Positions 24,896 through 37,310 are shown, counted from the stretch's first letter. The stretch: DNA of 64,000 nt from Excoecaria cochinchinensis (GCA_947683425.1 CANTUQ010000083.1:2941001-3005000); one strand, 5' to 3'. The notes: generated by a model from the letters alone, not told the origin. A program made the numbers and translations.

Positions 24896-25740
24896 AGAAT
24901 GTAAAAAACCCCAGCAAGAAAAATTACAACCCAATATAAAACCCAACTTGTTCTTCTCTGTTCCTTCTAAAGTAGAGTATGATTTTTGAAAAAAAAATGA
25001 AAATACCAAAATCCAACAGAAAAAAAAAAAACTAAAGTTGACTCTTGATCAGATATTTGGTAAGGTGAAAGTAATAAAAAGATTGGTAAGATAGGAACCC
25101 ACGATAAAAACAGTGGGTGATCTGGGAATAAATGTTTTTCCTCTTTTCTTTTTCCTTTTTTGGTTTAGAGTAATTGATGTGATTTAATGCAAGAGAGAAA
25201 GAAAATCCACCAAGAATCGCAAAATATATCCTAAGGAGGAAATCTCAACAAGTAAATAGAATGAAATGATGACTCAAATCTGACTCCTATTTACACCAAA
25301 TCTAATTCAACAACAACAATAACAAAATTACTTCAAATATCAATGAGAACTCAAAAAAGAACAACCACTAAAATCTAACCGATCCCAGATTCATCAAGAA
25401 TGCATCCACAGATCGATTGAAGCATATCACGAACAAAAGAAAAACGAAGAAGACAGTAAAGAAAGAACTAAATACGAGGCAAAATGAGAATCAAAAGAAG
25501 GAAAAGGAGGAGTACGGAGAAGGTTCCTTTTCTCCCGGAGTCCGCACGCATCTCTATGACTCTTTTCTTCTTCTTCTGCAATTCTTGCTCTACTAATACA
25601 ACTATTCCTTCCACCATTTTTCCCGGTTTCTTTACTTTCATTTCTATATCTACTCTCTGTCTCTCTCAACTCTACTTTCTCTCTGCTTTGGTTTTTTTAT
25701 GAATTTTTTTTTCTTCCCTCAAATAAAAGCAAAGCAAAAA
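24896..25740 (-). promoter_or_regulatory. Probable 5' UTR and 5' intron of FAB1C
   Basis: The DNA just upstream of the start region is T-rich on the minus strand, like the end of an intron. The DNA around 25380-25700 is richer in CT and GC and looks like transcribed leader. Precise splice sites of the leader are not assigned. Confidence 0.35.
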
Positions 25741-25906
25741 CACTCTCTCTCTCTCTCTCGTCTCTCTTTTTATATTTATATATAAACAAATTTGATGATT
25801 CTTTCTTTCTCTTTCTCTGCCATCTCAATCGCTTTCCATTTTGGATTAGGGTTTTTATTGTTCTCTCTCTTGACTGGATTGGATGATTTGGGTTAATTAG
25901 GGTTTT
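25741..25906 (-). promoter_or_regulatory. FAB1C core promoter: TATA-like box, GA tract, two telo-boxes
   Basis: On the minus strand there is TATATAAATA at about 25772-25784, followed downstream by a GA-rich initiator-like tract (25742-25759). Upstream are two telo-box motifs (AAACCCTAA read on the minus strand) at about 25846-25855 and 25897-25906. Telo-boxes commonly sit near start sites of plant housekeeping genes. The assignment is by motif only. Confidence 0.5.
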
Positions 25907-26358
25907 TAAAACTATAAAACGGTTCTTTTAAATTCTGTTAGTTGTGTACGCATTCTCTGTTGATTGGTCAGCTATCTGTGTAATGAATGTCATGCTTGCT
26001 CGGCTACTTTTTTATGAGTGGATGGATTTTGTTTTTATTTACATAATACTTTTATAGAAAACAATAAATAAAATTTAGTGATACAATATTCTGTTTGAAA
26101 TAAATAAATTGTAATATTTCATTATTTTTATTTTAATAAAAAAAATGGAATATCATTAAAATAAAAAGTAATGACTTTTATCGTTTCCGTTAATTATACC
26201 ATTTTTTTATTTAAAAACTATTTTTAAACTTTTCTCTAATATTTAATAAAGTTATAAAATTAATAATTATTTCTCTAATAATAATTAGTAATTTAATAGG
26301 TTCATTTTTTTCAATTTTTATTATATATTTACTATTAAATATATAATAAATATTATTT

Positions 26359-27024
26359 TATTATTATTATTCATATTCATAATACTTTTTAAGACAATTT
26401 TAATTAAAACATAAATATAACTATTAAATTTAAAAGCAAAAAAAAAAAAATAACTAATAAACTTTCATTTTAAATCTTTTTTGATAAAATTAAATACTTT
26501 TTATTTTTTAAAAATAATTTTTATTTTATCCAACATAAAAAAAATTAAATTATAAATAAATTTTAAATGAAAATATTTAATTTTAAATCTTGAACATAAA
26601 AATATAATATATTTTAAAATTTTACATTTCTTTTTAAAGATAATGTTATATTAGATCAAAATCAATACAGTAAATATATATGAATATAATTTTATTATTA
26701 TTACTCATATTCATAATACTTTTTAAGACAATTTTAATTAAAACATAAATATAACTATTAAATTTAAAAGCAAAAAAAAATAAAAATAACTAATAAACTT
26801 TCATTTTAAATCTTTTTTGATAAAATTAAATACTTTTTATTTTTTAAAAATAATTTTTATTTTATCCAACATAAAAAAAATTAAATTATAAATAAATTAT
26901 AAATGAAAATATTTAATTTTAAATCTTGAACATAAAAATATAATATATTTTAAAATTTTACATTTCTTTTTAAAGATAATGTTATATTAGATCAAAATCA
27001 ATACAGTAAATATATATGAATTTC
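26359..27024. repeat. 335-bp AT-rich tandem duplication
   Basis: The segment starting TCATATTCATAATAC at 26371 recurs at 26705. The whole unit repeats nearly exactly to the shared end AATACAGTAAATATATATGA (first copy about 26665-26684, second about 27001-27020). It is over 85% A+T with no coding content. The two copies differ mainly in A-tract length. Confidence 0.85.
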
Positions 27025-27256
27025 GCAAAATATTTAAACATTTTTTTAAAAAATAATTTTATATTTTGAGACTATTATAATCCAATTTAACTTTTGAATT
27101 AAATATTTATTAATTATGATTTTATTTTTAGTTGGTAAAATTTAAAGAAAGTGGTCCAGATTAACTATTAAAAACCACAAAAGAAATTATTATTAATTTT
27201 GAATGATATTAAAAAATTGAAGAGAAAATGAAACAAATATTATTTGAATAAAAAAT

Positions 27257-27682
27257 TGATGGAAAAATTATACACATATAATTAAATGCGGAGGTAACAT
27301 TAAAAATGGTACCTACCTCTTGTAGCGCAGAATCTCATTGCGGAAGCGTCTACAAGGATCTCATTTGTTTTTGGTCACCGGTCTGGCTTTTACCCACTCG
27401 GGATAAGAGCAACTTGTTCACAATCTAAATGCCCCTGAAAGATAAGACAAAAAACTGTGAGTGGGAACGAGCAGCCTTGCGGCATGTACGTTTTCTCGTT
27501 ACCAAATTATGAGGACCTCACCTCTATTTATAGAGGTCCTAATGGCTAGAGACGTGACTCTAGTTTAACTCAGACTCTTTCTGAGATAATATTTGGTAAT
27601 TTAATTTAGATTAAATAACTCAATTTAATCTTGATAGGAACTCAATCCTTTATAGAGTCATGGGCGTATCCCAACTCTATCA
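27257..27682 (-). repeat. 3' LTR of the first Copia element
   Basis: 426 bp, TG...CA. On the minus strand CTATAAATAG (about 27523-27532) is a good TATA box; it lies in a small palindrome ACCTCTA/TAGAGGT. The LTR points toward FAB1C, whose promoter starts about 1.4 kb further along the same strand. Confidence 0.92.
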
Positions 27683-29208
27683 TCTCCCACTCGCACATGA
27701 CGGAACGCATTCCAGTCTTAATCTTCAGTTATACTGGCAAATAGATTGTGTGACCAGCATACCTCGAGAGCACTAGTGCTATACACCTGTTAGGGATATA
27801 TAGCGTCTCGGAAAACAAGATCCTCTTCTTCATGTATGCCTAACCCTAGATTGCCTTCTCACATTCACTGTTTTAACTCATGATCTCATAAAATAATTTT
27901 CGTGTTCACTATTATATTTCTACTCATAGAAACTATAATAGGCTAGCCAATGAACCACGAAACTTTATGAAAGTGATCAAAAGGCTATCTTCCCCTCTTA
28001 CTGTATGCCATCCATCATGATTCAACTCGCTTTTCTAGTTAGATCCGCCAGGCCTAAATTTTTCCCGGACCTCTTGGAAACTAACTAAGCTAGCCACATT
28101 GAACCATACTTCAGGGATAAGTTAAGGGTTCTAAGGGTCGAAATATAAATAGGGTCTCACAATAGGGAAAGTTGAGATCAGTAATATTATTAAATTCCCA
28201 TCCCTGTGGTCACATAAGCACACACGGTATAAAACATGTGTTATGGTGTTCTTTCCTTCCCTTAAAGGAGCGCATGTCTCACATTTTGATAATGTGTATA
28301 TTAAACACCATACAGAAGCGTAAGGTTGCGATGCACCGAAACACCCAACTTTAGTCCGCTTACTTAAGGACTACTTCTGGCTTTTTAGACAGAACATGGT
28401 AGTTACATATAACTTACCATCGGATTCCACATAATCCTTATTTTTTAGATCTCCATCCAAAGCATACAACTTTATGTATGTCTTTATCTCGCACCTTAAC
28501 AAGACTCATCTTGTAATTTCTGCAAGACGGCACTTTTATTTTGAACAGGCTCTCGAGCATTCTCATATGTTCAAAAATCGCCTCATCTTAGTCTTTGCCA
28601 ACTTATTGACAAAACTAAGGTAAACACCCTTGTGAGTGGGCTACTTCTCTGTCCGACATGCTCAATCTCATATCAATAACAGTAAATGTTTACACATAAA
28701 CATTCACACACATGTATTGCCAACAATGAACTTTAGTTATTATTCGCAAATAATAACGTTAAGGGATTATATAAAATATAACAGTACCAGTTAAATTCTA
28801 CGCAAACCTCGAGATCTAATGTGTTTCTCAAAACACATCTCTCGTTATAAGTTTACTCAATAGATCTGCATGCGTAGAAACGTACTGTAAGTTCACTTCT
28901 CCTCGTGCAACAATATCTCTCGCGTATTAATACTTAATGTTGATATGCTTAGCTCCACTATAAGCTATCAACGTCTGACTGTCACTATAGACTATCACTA
29001 ATACCTTTAAGACAGTTACTCTTAAATGGCTCATAAACCATTTCAGCCAAACTGTCTCCTGTACTGCAATTGAGGAAGTGACAAATTCAACTTCCACTAT
29101 TGATAAGGCTACACGGGTTTAATTCTTGTTACTCCTCGATATGGCACTCTTGCCAAACAAGAATATAAACTTAAGGCGGATTTCCTCTCATCCTTTCCTC
29201 CTACCCAA

Positions 29209-29834
29209 TCAACATCTCTGTATTCTCTCAATGCAGATCATTTTCTTAATAATAGAGAGAATAGGCTGCAGTACCTCTAAGGTATATAAGTATCCTTTCA
29301 ATTGCTTCCAATGTGCTTTGCCTGGGTTAGATTGATATCTATTTACCATACTCATTGCATAGCATATATCATGTCTTGTATACAACACTGCATACAAAAG
29401 ACTACCCACGACACTGGCATATTGAACGTTCCTCATACGTTCATTTCTTCTAGCATCATAGGACACAGATCTTTGCTAAGAAACTGATTCTTGGCAATGG
29501 AGTATTCTATGAGTTTGCAGTTTTGCATATTAAATCGCTCAAGATCTTTGTTGATATATTTCTCTCAAGAAATAGACAGTAATCTTCTTAAATGATCTCT
29601 TGAAATCTTAACTTCAAGAATGTAATATGCACGACTCATATCCTTTGTCTCAAAGTTGGACGATAACCAATCTTTGATTTCATTTACGTACCATTTATCA
29701 TTTTCAGCTTTAAGTATGCCGTCTACATACAATGCCAAAATGACAAATTCACTTTCAGAGCTTTTACTATAAACACAATGATCTTCATCAATCACGTTGA
29801 ACACATTCGACATGATTATATGATGAAGTTTCAA
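29209..29834 (-). pseudogene. Copia reverse transcriptase / RNase H remnant
   Basis: Two minus-strand frames. 29834-29565 has the conserved Copia RT end, with the YVDGIL segment in place of the catalytic YVDDIL, followed by WLSSNFETKDM. 29466-29209 has VGSLLYAVLYTRHDI and RYQSNPGKAHW, which lead into RNase H. The frames are out of phase and broken, and the second catalytic Asp of the YVDD motif is Gly. Not functional. Confidence 0.85.
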
Positions 29835-30316
29835 GTACTATTGTGTTGAAGACTGTTTAAGGCAATAGATTGAACACATCAATCAGCAAACCTTATGTGT
29901 GCTACCTTTTCCGATGAAACCTAAAGGTTGTTCCATCCATTTCTCCATTGAGAAAATCAGTCTTTTCATCCATTTGATGAAGCTCTACGTTCAAACTCGC
30001 CACTGTGGCTAGAATGAACCTTATGGACGTAAATTTTACAACAGATGAGAAAATCTACTCATAGTCAATCTCTTTCTATTGTATGAACCCCTTAGCGACT
30101 AGCCGAGCCTTATATCTTTCGATACCTCTTTCAGCCTGTCGTTTTACTTTGAGAATACATTTATTCTCAATTTATGTCCTTCTAGCAGATCAACTAGTTC
30201 TCAAACATGGTTTGATCTCATGGATGCTAATTTTTCTTTTATTGCTTTAGTCCATTTTTTTTCTTAGATGGGCATGAAAAAGCATTTTGAATAGGTTTTA
30301 TGCTCTCATTCTGTTC

Positions 30317-30960
30317 AGCCACGAGGGGTACAAGGCAGGGTTCAGCAGCTGAGTCTGGTTCTGGCAGGGGTGGTAGATCTTAGCCTATGAATATTTGTTC
30401 GCACTACAGTAAGGCTCACCGGGGTGAGTGTAGGTGGCTCACTGGTGGGTGTTTTAGATATGGAAGCACCGAGCACCATCTGGCTAATTGTCCACAAATG
30501 AGTGAGGATTCGGGTCCACAGAGAGGGGCTAGCGGAGTTGGATCCAATGCTACGCAGGCTGCCCGTGGTAGGGGCCGAGGTAGAGGACGAGGCAGTCGAC
30601 CTAGAGATGGAGCCGTTTCGGAGACAGTTGAGCGTCCTCCACCAGTCGCAACCAGAGCTTATGCTGTGAGAGCTAGAGAGGAGCAGGATACCCCTGATGT
30701 GATTGCTGGTAAGTTCTTACTCCATGACACTGAGTTGTATGCTCTAATAGACCCTAGTTCCACACACTCATATTTGTGCACAGATAAGATTATTGATAAG
30801 TTGCATGTGGTAGATCAGTTAGACTATGAGATTTGTGTGACCAATCCATTAGGGCATAGTGTCAATGTGAATAGAGTTTATAGGAGTTGTCCCCTATTGG
30901 ATGAGGGAATTCCCCGATAGGAGATAAACAAATTTGCCTCTGTCATCATAGATCTAACCG
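30317..30960 (+). mobile_element. Gypsy gag-protease fragment nested in the Copia interior
   Basis: Opposite in orientation to the host element. The open frame 30387-30920 shows a CCHC-type knuckle region (HRGECRWLTGGCFRYGSTEHHLANCPQ), an Arg/Gly-rich stretch, then a retropepsin start whose active-site triplet reads Asp-Pro-Ser instead of Asp-Ser/Thr-Gly (ALIDPSSTHSYLC). The knuckle has Tyr where a zinc-binding Cys is expected. No LTRs or target duplication were seen, so it is a fragment. It lies where the Copia integrase should be. Confidence 0.8.
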
Positions 30961-32178
30961 TATTTAGGAGAGTCTAATTTCTCCTTTCCTCAACACCGTT
31001 TTGTTGTGGATTTCAAGGAATGAACAACTGATATTCAATCCTTTTTCATCACATGAAACTTTAAGTTTATCTTGTAAGATATTACTGACCTCTGTCAGTT
31101 CTTAAAGTTTTGATCTTTTTATCTAATTGATTCTCAGCTATACTCATATAAGTCATGAAGCAACACAATGCTTCTGACTTGTGAGAAATCAAATAGACAT
31201 GACCATACCTAGTATAGTCATATATATGTGACGAAATAATAGGCCCCATGCCTTACCCTCACATTCATTTGATCACACTCGTCAGAATGGACTAACTGCA
31301 ATGGAAACTTAGCTTTAGTATCTTTACCGAATGATTTTCTAACTAGTTTTTCCTTTTTTAGGCAATGCTCATAATAGGCAATTCAAACTTATTTAAATCA
31401 CTTATTAAACCTTCTTTGATTAACCGACTCATTCGGTTTTGTCCAATATGGTTTAATTTAGCATGCCATGATTTCACATTGTCCTCATAACTATGTGAAG
31501 AGTAAGAATCAATTAAAGGAAAAATTAGTTTTACTTAAATAGTTATGGTCCACATCCATAACAATAAAATCATTCAAGCATAAGTATACACTGTTATCCT
31601 CAAAAATAAATTGAAAACAAATTTCAATAAATCAAGAACAGAACCTAAATTTCATAACAAAGGTATCTCGATCCCTTGTTATATAGTCCATTGGTTCTAA
31701 ATCTATCACCCACAAAGGATGAAATTTAGAACTAGATACATAAATTCCACTCACTCTTGAGTCAGAACAGTGTATCTTTAAAGACACAATGCAGTCTCTC
31801 TGCATAGTATCCTTTTAGGCAATTGAAACATTTCACTCTTGAATTGTTTACCACCCATTTGCCTTTGGACCTTTTATGATTCTATTCCTTTTGCTTTTCA
31901 GGCTCTCAAGCCTTTTCTTTACCCTATTGATGAGGCTTATTATCTTATTCTAATGAGAACTCATTCTATTAGAACAGGACTATGCCATATGACATTGACT
32001 TTAATCACTGTCAGACGGCCTCTTTTAAGCTTCAAATAACAAGTGACATCCTCAAATGTCTTTTTGCTTATTTTATGTGAGTTAGTTGCATCCTCACATG
32101 CTACTAACTCTTGGGTAAAGAACGGATAACAGTTTGGACCTTCTGCTTATCAATCACTTATGACTAAGTTCACTAAGC

Positions 32179-32376
32179 TCACTTTTCCTTTTTCATCTCT
32201 CTTAGATGTTTTCGCATCGAATAATCAGACTTTTTATGGTATATATCAAATTTGATCGTCAATAATCGGAGCTTATTCAGAGTCACATCTCTGAATTTCT
32301 CCTGCAAACCGATCCACAGATCTATTGCATTTTGATACTTGCGAAATTGCTTAGTGATGTGATGCAACATAGGCAT
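32179..32376 (-). pseudogene. Copia gag remnant
   Basis: A 65-residue minus-strand frame with the gag/UBN2-like pattern IDLWIGLQEKFRD...LTIKFDIYHKK. It lies upstream (in element orientation) of the polymerase remnants, as expected. No intact start or continuation. Confidence 0.55.
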
Positions 32377-33810
32377 CTTGGTCCTGCTTATGCTGCGTTA
32401 TAGTGTCGTCCTCAGGTTCAGCCATAACCGAACTTGAGGGTTCAAGAGCCTCTTGCTCTTCAAGCACATACTGGATCTTTGTATTCCAGATTTCATAATT
32501 ATAACTTGGAAGCATCATCCATTAAAATCCTCTGATCTCAAATGAAACAATGTTGCACATATTTAAAAGAGATAAAGCAATACATGCAATTTACTATACA
32601 CCTGAAATAATAACCTAATAAAGTTTTCTATTAGACTCAAATTCGAAAAGTATACTTAGAGTACCAATTACCTTCTAAGTTCTAATGTCCAACTTTATAG
32701 GTTAAGATTTCATGTATAATAAATCTGAATTATTGGATTATTAAGTTCTCAAACTTATGAGGGGATCTTTATTAAGCCTTTACTTAATAAGCATGCAATC
32801 ATTTTACTCATAAAATATCGCAAGGCAATTAACAATTAAAATAAACTCATTTATTATAAAGTTAAATGCCATCATGATAAGTAAATAAACACATTTATTT
32901 AACCAAAAAATCCAATAATTCCAAAATAAGACACTCATGTCAAATATTAATAGGAAACATAAATCCTATTTAACAAAAATAAACGCTAACTCAAATTGAC
33001 ACTTATGTCAACTATTTTAGAAGTCCAGATTTCATAAAATCTTTCTTGATAATGGAATTATTTCTTTGACCAATTTCATCAATTCATCAAACAACTCATA
33101 TGTCCATTGATGAAGTTATGGACAATGCACGCTCTTCCATTTCTCAACACCATCACAGAATTTTAGTGTTACTTCTCAACACTTTTCTTTTGGTAACTCG
33201 AACCAAAATTTTATTTTCATACTCAGACCACCAGTTCAAATGCACTCTTGCATTTGTTCTCACACATGTAATTTATGATGCACTGTTGCATCAATGTCAT
33301 CAGCTCATAACTTCCTTCGCATTTTCATGTTACTTATTGATTGTACCCTTGCAATTCATAAAATAACCTATGCGTTTCATAAGGAAGTACCAGTGCCCTT
33401 ATTTAACTTTTCTGTAACATATTACAGGTAAAATTTATACACTCATGTATAAATACACATAATTGAAACACATTTCAATCAATAAATAAGGACAGCATCT
33501 CAAAAAAATTTTCAAAATATTTTCAAAAATTAATCGAATGCAGAAAACACATTTTCTACAATTTTTAATATTTTATTTTGAAATTAAACACATTTAAATT
33601 TCAAAAATTACAAAGTATATTTTCTGGTTATTAAAAAAATTTTGAAAACATAACCAAAAAATATGAAATAATTTTTAAAAATTATTTGACAAAAATCGGA
33701 GCTGAAATGGTGGTCTGAAAACACCGCACGCGCCCACACGCTCCGACCAGAGGGAGATAGACGCGCCCATGCGCCTTCACACGCCCCACGCGCGGCCTCC
33801 CACTCGACCA

Positions 33811-34260
33811 GACACGTGTCACAATCACAGCGTGCCACGTGCCTTCATCCAGTCACGCCACGTGTCTGTAAGCTATTGGTCTCACTGGTGCCACGTGGCG
33901 GTGTCTTATTGGTCCACGTGTCACGCATGACACGTCAGCATTGCCACGTGGCAGACCTCGATCTGACACGTGGCGACCCCTGATTGGGCCACGTGTAATT
34001 GATGCCACGTCATCAATAACACATGGCATGACACGTGGAACCGCCTCATTGGTCCACGTGTCACTCCTTGGTTGGGCCACGTGTCAGCTGTATGACACAT
34101 CATCATGACACGTGGCTTGAGCTCGTTCATCCACGTGTCGTCCTCTGATTTGCCCACGTGTCTGCCCCACGTTGTGCCACGTGGCATGGCCTCTGCCATC
34201 CACGTGGCGATCGGCCATTGGGCTACGTGTCAGCAGTGACGCAACACTGCTGACACGTGG
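33811..34260. promoter_or_regulatory. Dense G-box (CACGTG) array in the Copia leader
   Basis: Seventeen CACGTG hexamers in about 450 bp, most as CCACGTGT, CCACGTGG or ACACGTGG, many 7-15 bp from an ATTGG (inverted CCAAT) word. Several near-matches (CACGTC, CACGTT, TACGTG) also occur. The DNA is markedly GC-rich against AT-rich surroundings. It lies between the primer site and the gag remnant, so it is untranslated leader of the element. Open frames through it are composition artefacts. Confidence 0.85.
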
Positions 34261-34627
34261 CGACGCGCGTGTGGGCCATCGCCCACGCGCACGCGCCGAA
34301 CGTAGTGCGGCGCGTGTAGTCCACGCGCCGCCTTTCCGATCGATTTTCGTCCTCCGATTCCGGCCGGTGGGGGGTTTTCAGGGTCTGTGAATCTAATGGT
34401 GAGGTCAAAAATAAAAAATTTCGACTTCTAGTTAGCCGTTTAGAACACTCATGTTCGTCCCCTCGGGTTTCGGTGTACACATACACGAAATCGAGCCGAA
34501 ATATACACGCATATATATTTTTCACACAAAAAACAAATTTTTGTTGTGTTGTATGCATCCCAGATCTAATAATTTTACACATAAAATTTTAGATCTGTTT
34601 AGCCACATGCCAGAACGCAAAAACCAC

Positions 34628-34640
34628 GGCTCTGATACCA
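34628..34640 (-). other. tRNA-iMet primer-binding site, first Copia
   Basis: TGGTATCAGAGCC on the minus strand, one base from the 5' LTR. This is the standard initiator-Met primer site of plant Copia elements. Confidence 0.9.
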
Positions 34641-34641
34641 A

Positions 34642-35067
34642 TGATGGAAAAATTATACACATATAATTAAATGCGGAGGTAACATTAAAAATGGTACCTA
34701 CCTCTTATAGCGCAAAATCTCATTGCGGAAGCGTCTACAAGGATCTCATTTGTTTTTGGTCACCGGTCTGGCTTTTACCCACTCGGGATAAGAGCAACTT
34801 ATTCACAATCTAAATGCCCCTGAAAGATAAGACAAAAAACTGTGAGTGGAAACGAGCAGCCTTGCGGCATGTACGTTTTCTCGTTACCAAATTATGAGGA
34901 CCTCACCTCTATTTATAGAGGTCCTAATGGCTAGAGACGTGACTCTAGTTTAACTCAGACTCTTTCTGAGATAATATTTGGTAATTTAATTTAGATTAAA
35001 TAACTCAATTTAATCTTGATAGGAACTCAATCCTTTATAGAGTCATGGGCGTATCCCAACTCTATCA
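34642..35067 (-). repeat. 5' LTR of the first Copia element
   Basis: 426 bp. It differs from the other LTR at four sites, all G in the left copy and A here on the plus strand. Followed by the target copy AAAAT. Confidence 0.92.
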
Positions 35068-36917
35068 AAAATTAATTTTCCCATTAATTTTAATTGAATT
35101 ATGAACTGGGATTAATTGAAATGCTCTTAAAACATTATAAATCTAATTGTTATGTTTTACACAGTATGATTTTACTTCATTCTTGTTTCCCTAAAAATAA
35201 AAAATAATATTCCATGTTGCATACTGTTCTATACTTATATTTGTTGATCAAGATGTTATTTCTTCAGGTTGCATATCTATGAAGTACAATGTCAATACCA
35301 CTTGGTGGCTTATTATTGACGTCCATCTTTATTTTCATGAAAATACTTATCGATAAAATATCCTTCCATTTTGAGTGTATGTTGTCCCTCACCATATTGG
35401 TATCTATAAATTTTTAATATTATCTTCAAAATTCGAATATTTTAAAAATCAAGTATGGTAATTGTCTTAAAAATTCAAAACAATTTAGTACAATTTTTTT
35501 TGAAAATTCATAAAAGTTCGGTTCAGTTTTTCAATTTTTTCGATACTAATAATACAACACAAAATAATCCGGTACTTCAGATAATTCAATTTTATATAAA
35601 AAATCAAATAAAATATTTAATGTTATCAACAAATATAGCTAACATATAAAAAATTCTACACTTCAACTTAACTAAATATATATTAATCAACTTATAAAAA
35701 TTTCAACTTAATTAAAAAATGCTTTATCATCCTATAAAAATATTTTAAAACCAACATATTATAAAGTATATTTTACATAATAAAACATTTCTTAAAAAAA
35801 ATTATAAAACAAATAAATACAATTAAAATATTTCAATAAGTACAAATTAAAATCTAAGTTTAACATTTTATGATTTTTGTTTGCATTATATTTGCCCTAA
35901 TTTGAGAATCTTAAGTAATATTTAACACTGCATAAATGTAGGTTGAATTTTTAATTTCTCCAAATCCACAAATAAATTTTCATTATATAATTATGTTATT
36001 TTTAAAAAATTTATTTTCAATATTTAACACTATATAAATTAATATTGCGTCATATGTATCAATATTAAGTTATTAACAATATTAACACTATATAAATTTC
36101 AATATTAACACAATATAAATTTTATATTACATTATAATTTCATAGCATTAAGGTTTAGTAAACAAAAGTATAATACAGCAAGATTTATATACTAATGCTC
36201 ACATAGATATTAGTGTCAAAAATAGAGTAGTAGTTAAGTAACATTAAAAGTAAATGAAAATAAATTGCTAAGGTAATCAGGTGATAAATTATTTTGTTAT
36301 ATACTATATACATATAGGCATTGGAGGCAAAAAATAGAAGAGTAGTAATTTATTGACAATAAAAGTAAATAAAATGAAATTACTAATGTAATTATATGTG
36401 ATGAATTAATTAGTTACATATCTATATCAGAATTGGTGCCAAAAATAGACCGGCAGTAGTTGAATGATATTAAGAATAGACCTAACAAATGGGTCAAGTA
36501 GGCCGGATTCGGATCGGGACACTTCGGATTAGATCGAATCGAGTTTCAAGTCAAATTCACATTTTCAATATAAGACTGATTATCAAATTAAATCAATTTT
36601 AGTGTCATATTTTTTAAAATATCAATATATTTCGACTATTTTTAAATTTTAATAATAATATTTACAAATTAAAAAATACTAAAAGAATATTATGAGCATA
36701 TATTATAAAAAAATACAATTAAAGTATCATTTTATATTACTAATTTGTTCAAGCAAATAAAACAATAGTAACAGTTTATTTTATATATATATATATACAC
36801 ACACGCACGCATGTTACATGCATTTATGTACATGTACACTCACCAGCATGTATATATGTACATGTTATATGTATTTATGTTCGTACTTAAGTATGCATGT
36901 ATATATATATATATATA
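35068..36917. other. AT-rich intergenic DNA with AT/CA microsatellites
   Basis: No gene seen. AT and CA/CG dinucleotide tracts occur at about 36783-36811 and 36899-36918. A GGATCGGGA/GGATTAGATCG-type degenerate repeat lies near 36505-36545. Confidence 0.5.
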
Positions 36918-37310
36918 TGATAACCGAACACTCCTCCTACGAGTTTGGTTTCATCTTATTCCTAAATCCGGCTGCCGAACTGTTTTGAAATCTCCCAATA
37001 ACAGCTTGAAATATACTAATAGCTCGGACAGACCTCGGCTCAGCGAGCTGCATAGATTGTTGGAATCCATCAAAGATTTCTATTCCATCACAACGCGGTT
37101 TCCTTGAGTTTAACCTTATCTAATCATGAATCAAACTTATCTAATCAATAATCAACCTTATCCAAACAGAAATTAACCTTATCTGATTAGGAAATATTCA
37201 TATCTATTTAGAGTTTGAGTTCTGCTACAGTTAGGACTCCCAGCTCCTATCCTATTGGGAATACCTGTCCCACGCGAAAATATATTCCTCCTCCAACACT
37301 GATTCCTAAC

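Larger units (their letters stand above)
27257..35067 (-). mobile_element. Copia LTR retrotransposon with intact ends, decayed interior, 7.8 kb
   Basis: The LTRs are 27257-27682 and 34642-35067, both exactly 426 bp, starting TG and ending CA, with only 4 differences. The 5-bp target duplication AAAAT is perfect (27252-27256 and 35068-35072). Orientation is minus: a tRNA-iMet primer site TGGTATCAGAGCC lies at 34628-34640 one base from the right LTR, and a purine tract GTGGGAGA lies at 27683-27690 next to the left LTR. Recognisable minus-strand coding remnants are Copia gag, reverse transcriptase and the RNase H approach region. None is intact, so the copy is non-autonomous. A Gypsy fragment in the opposite orientation lies inside. 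Confidence 0.93.

Noticed and set aside
33853..34582. Open frames on both strands across the GC-rich G-box stretch
   Set aside because: Overlapping frames in several phases with repetitive low-complexity translation; they follow from the CACGTG array, not from coding.
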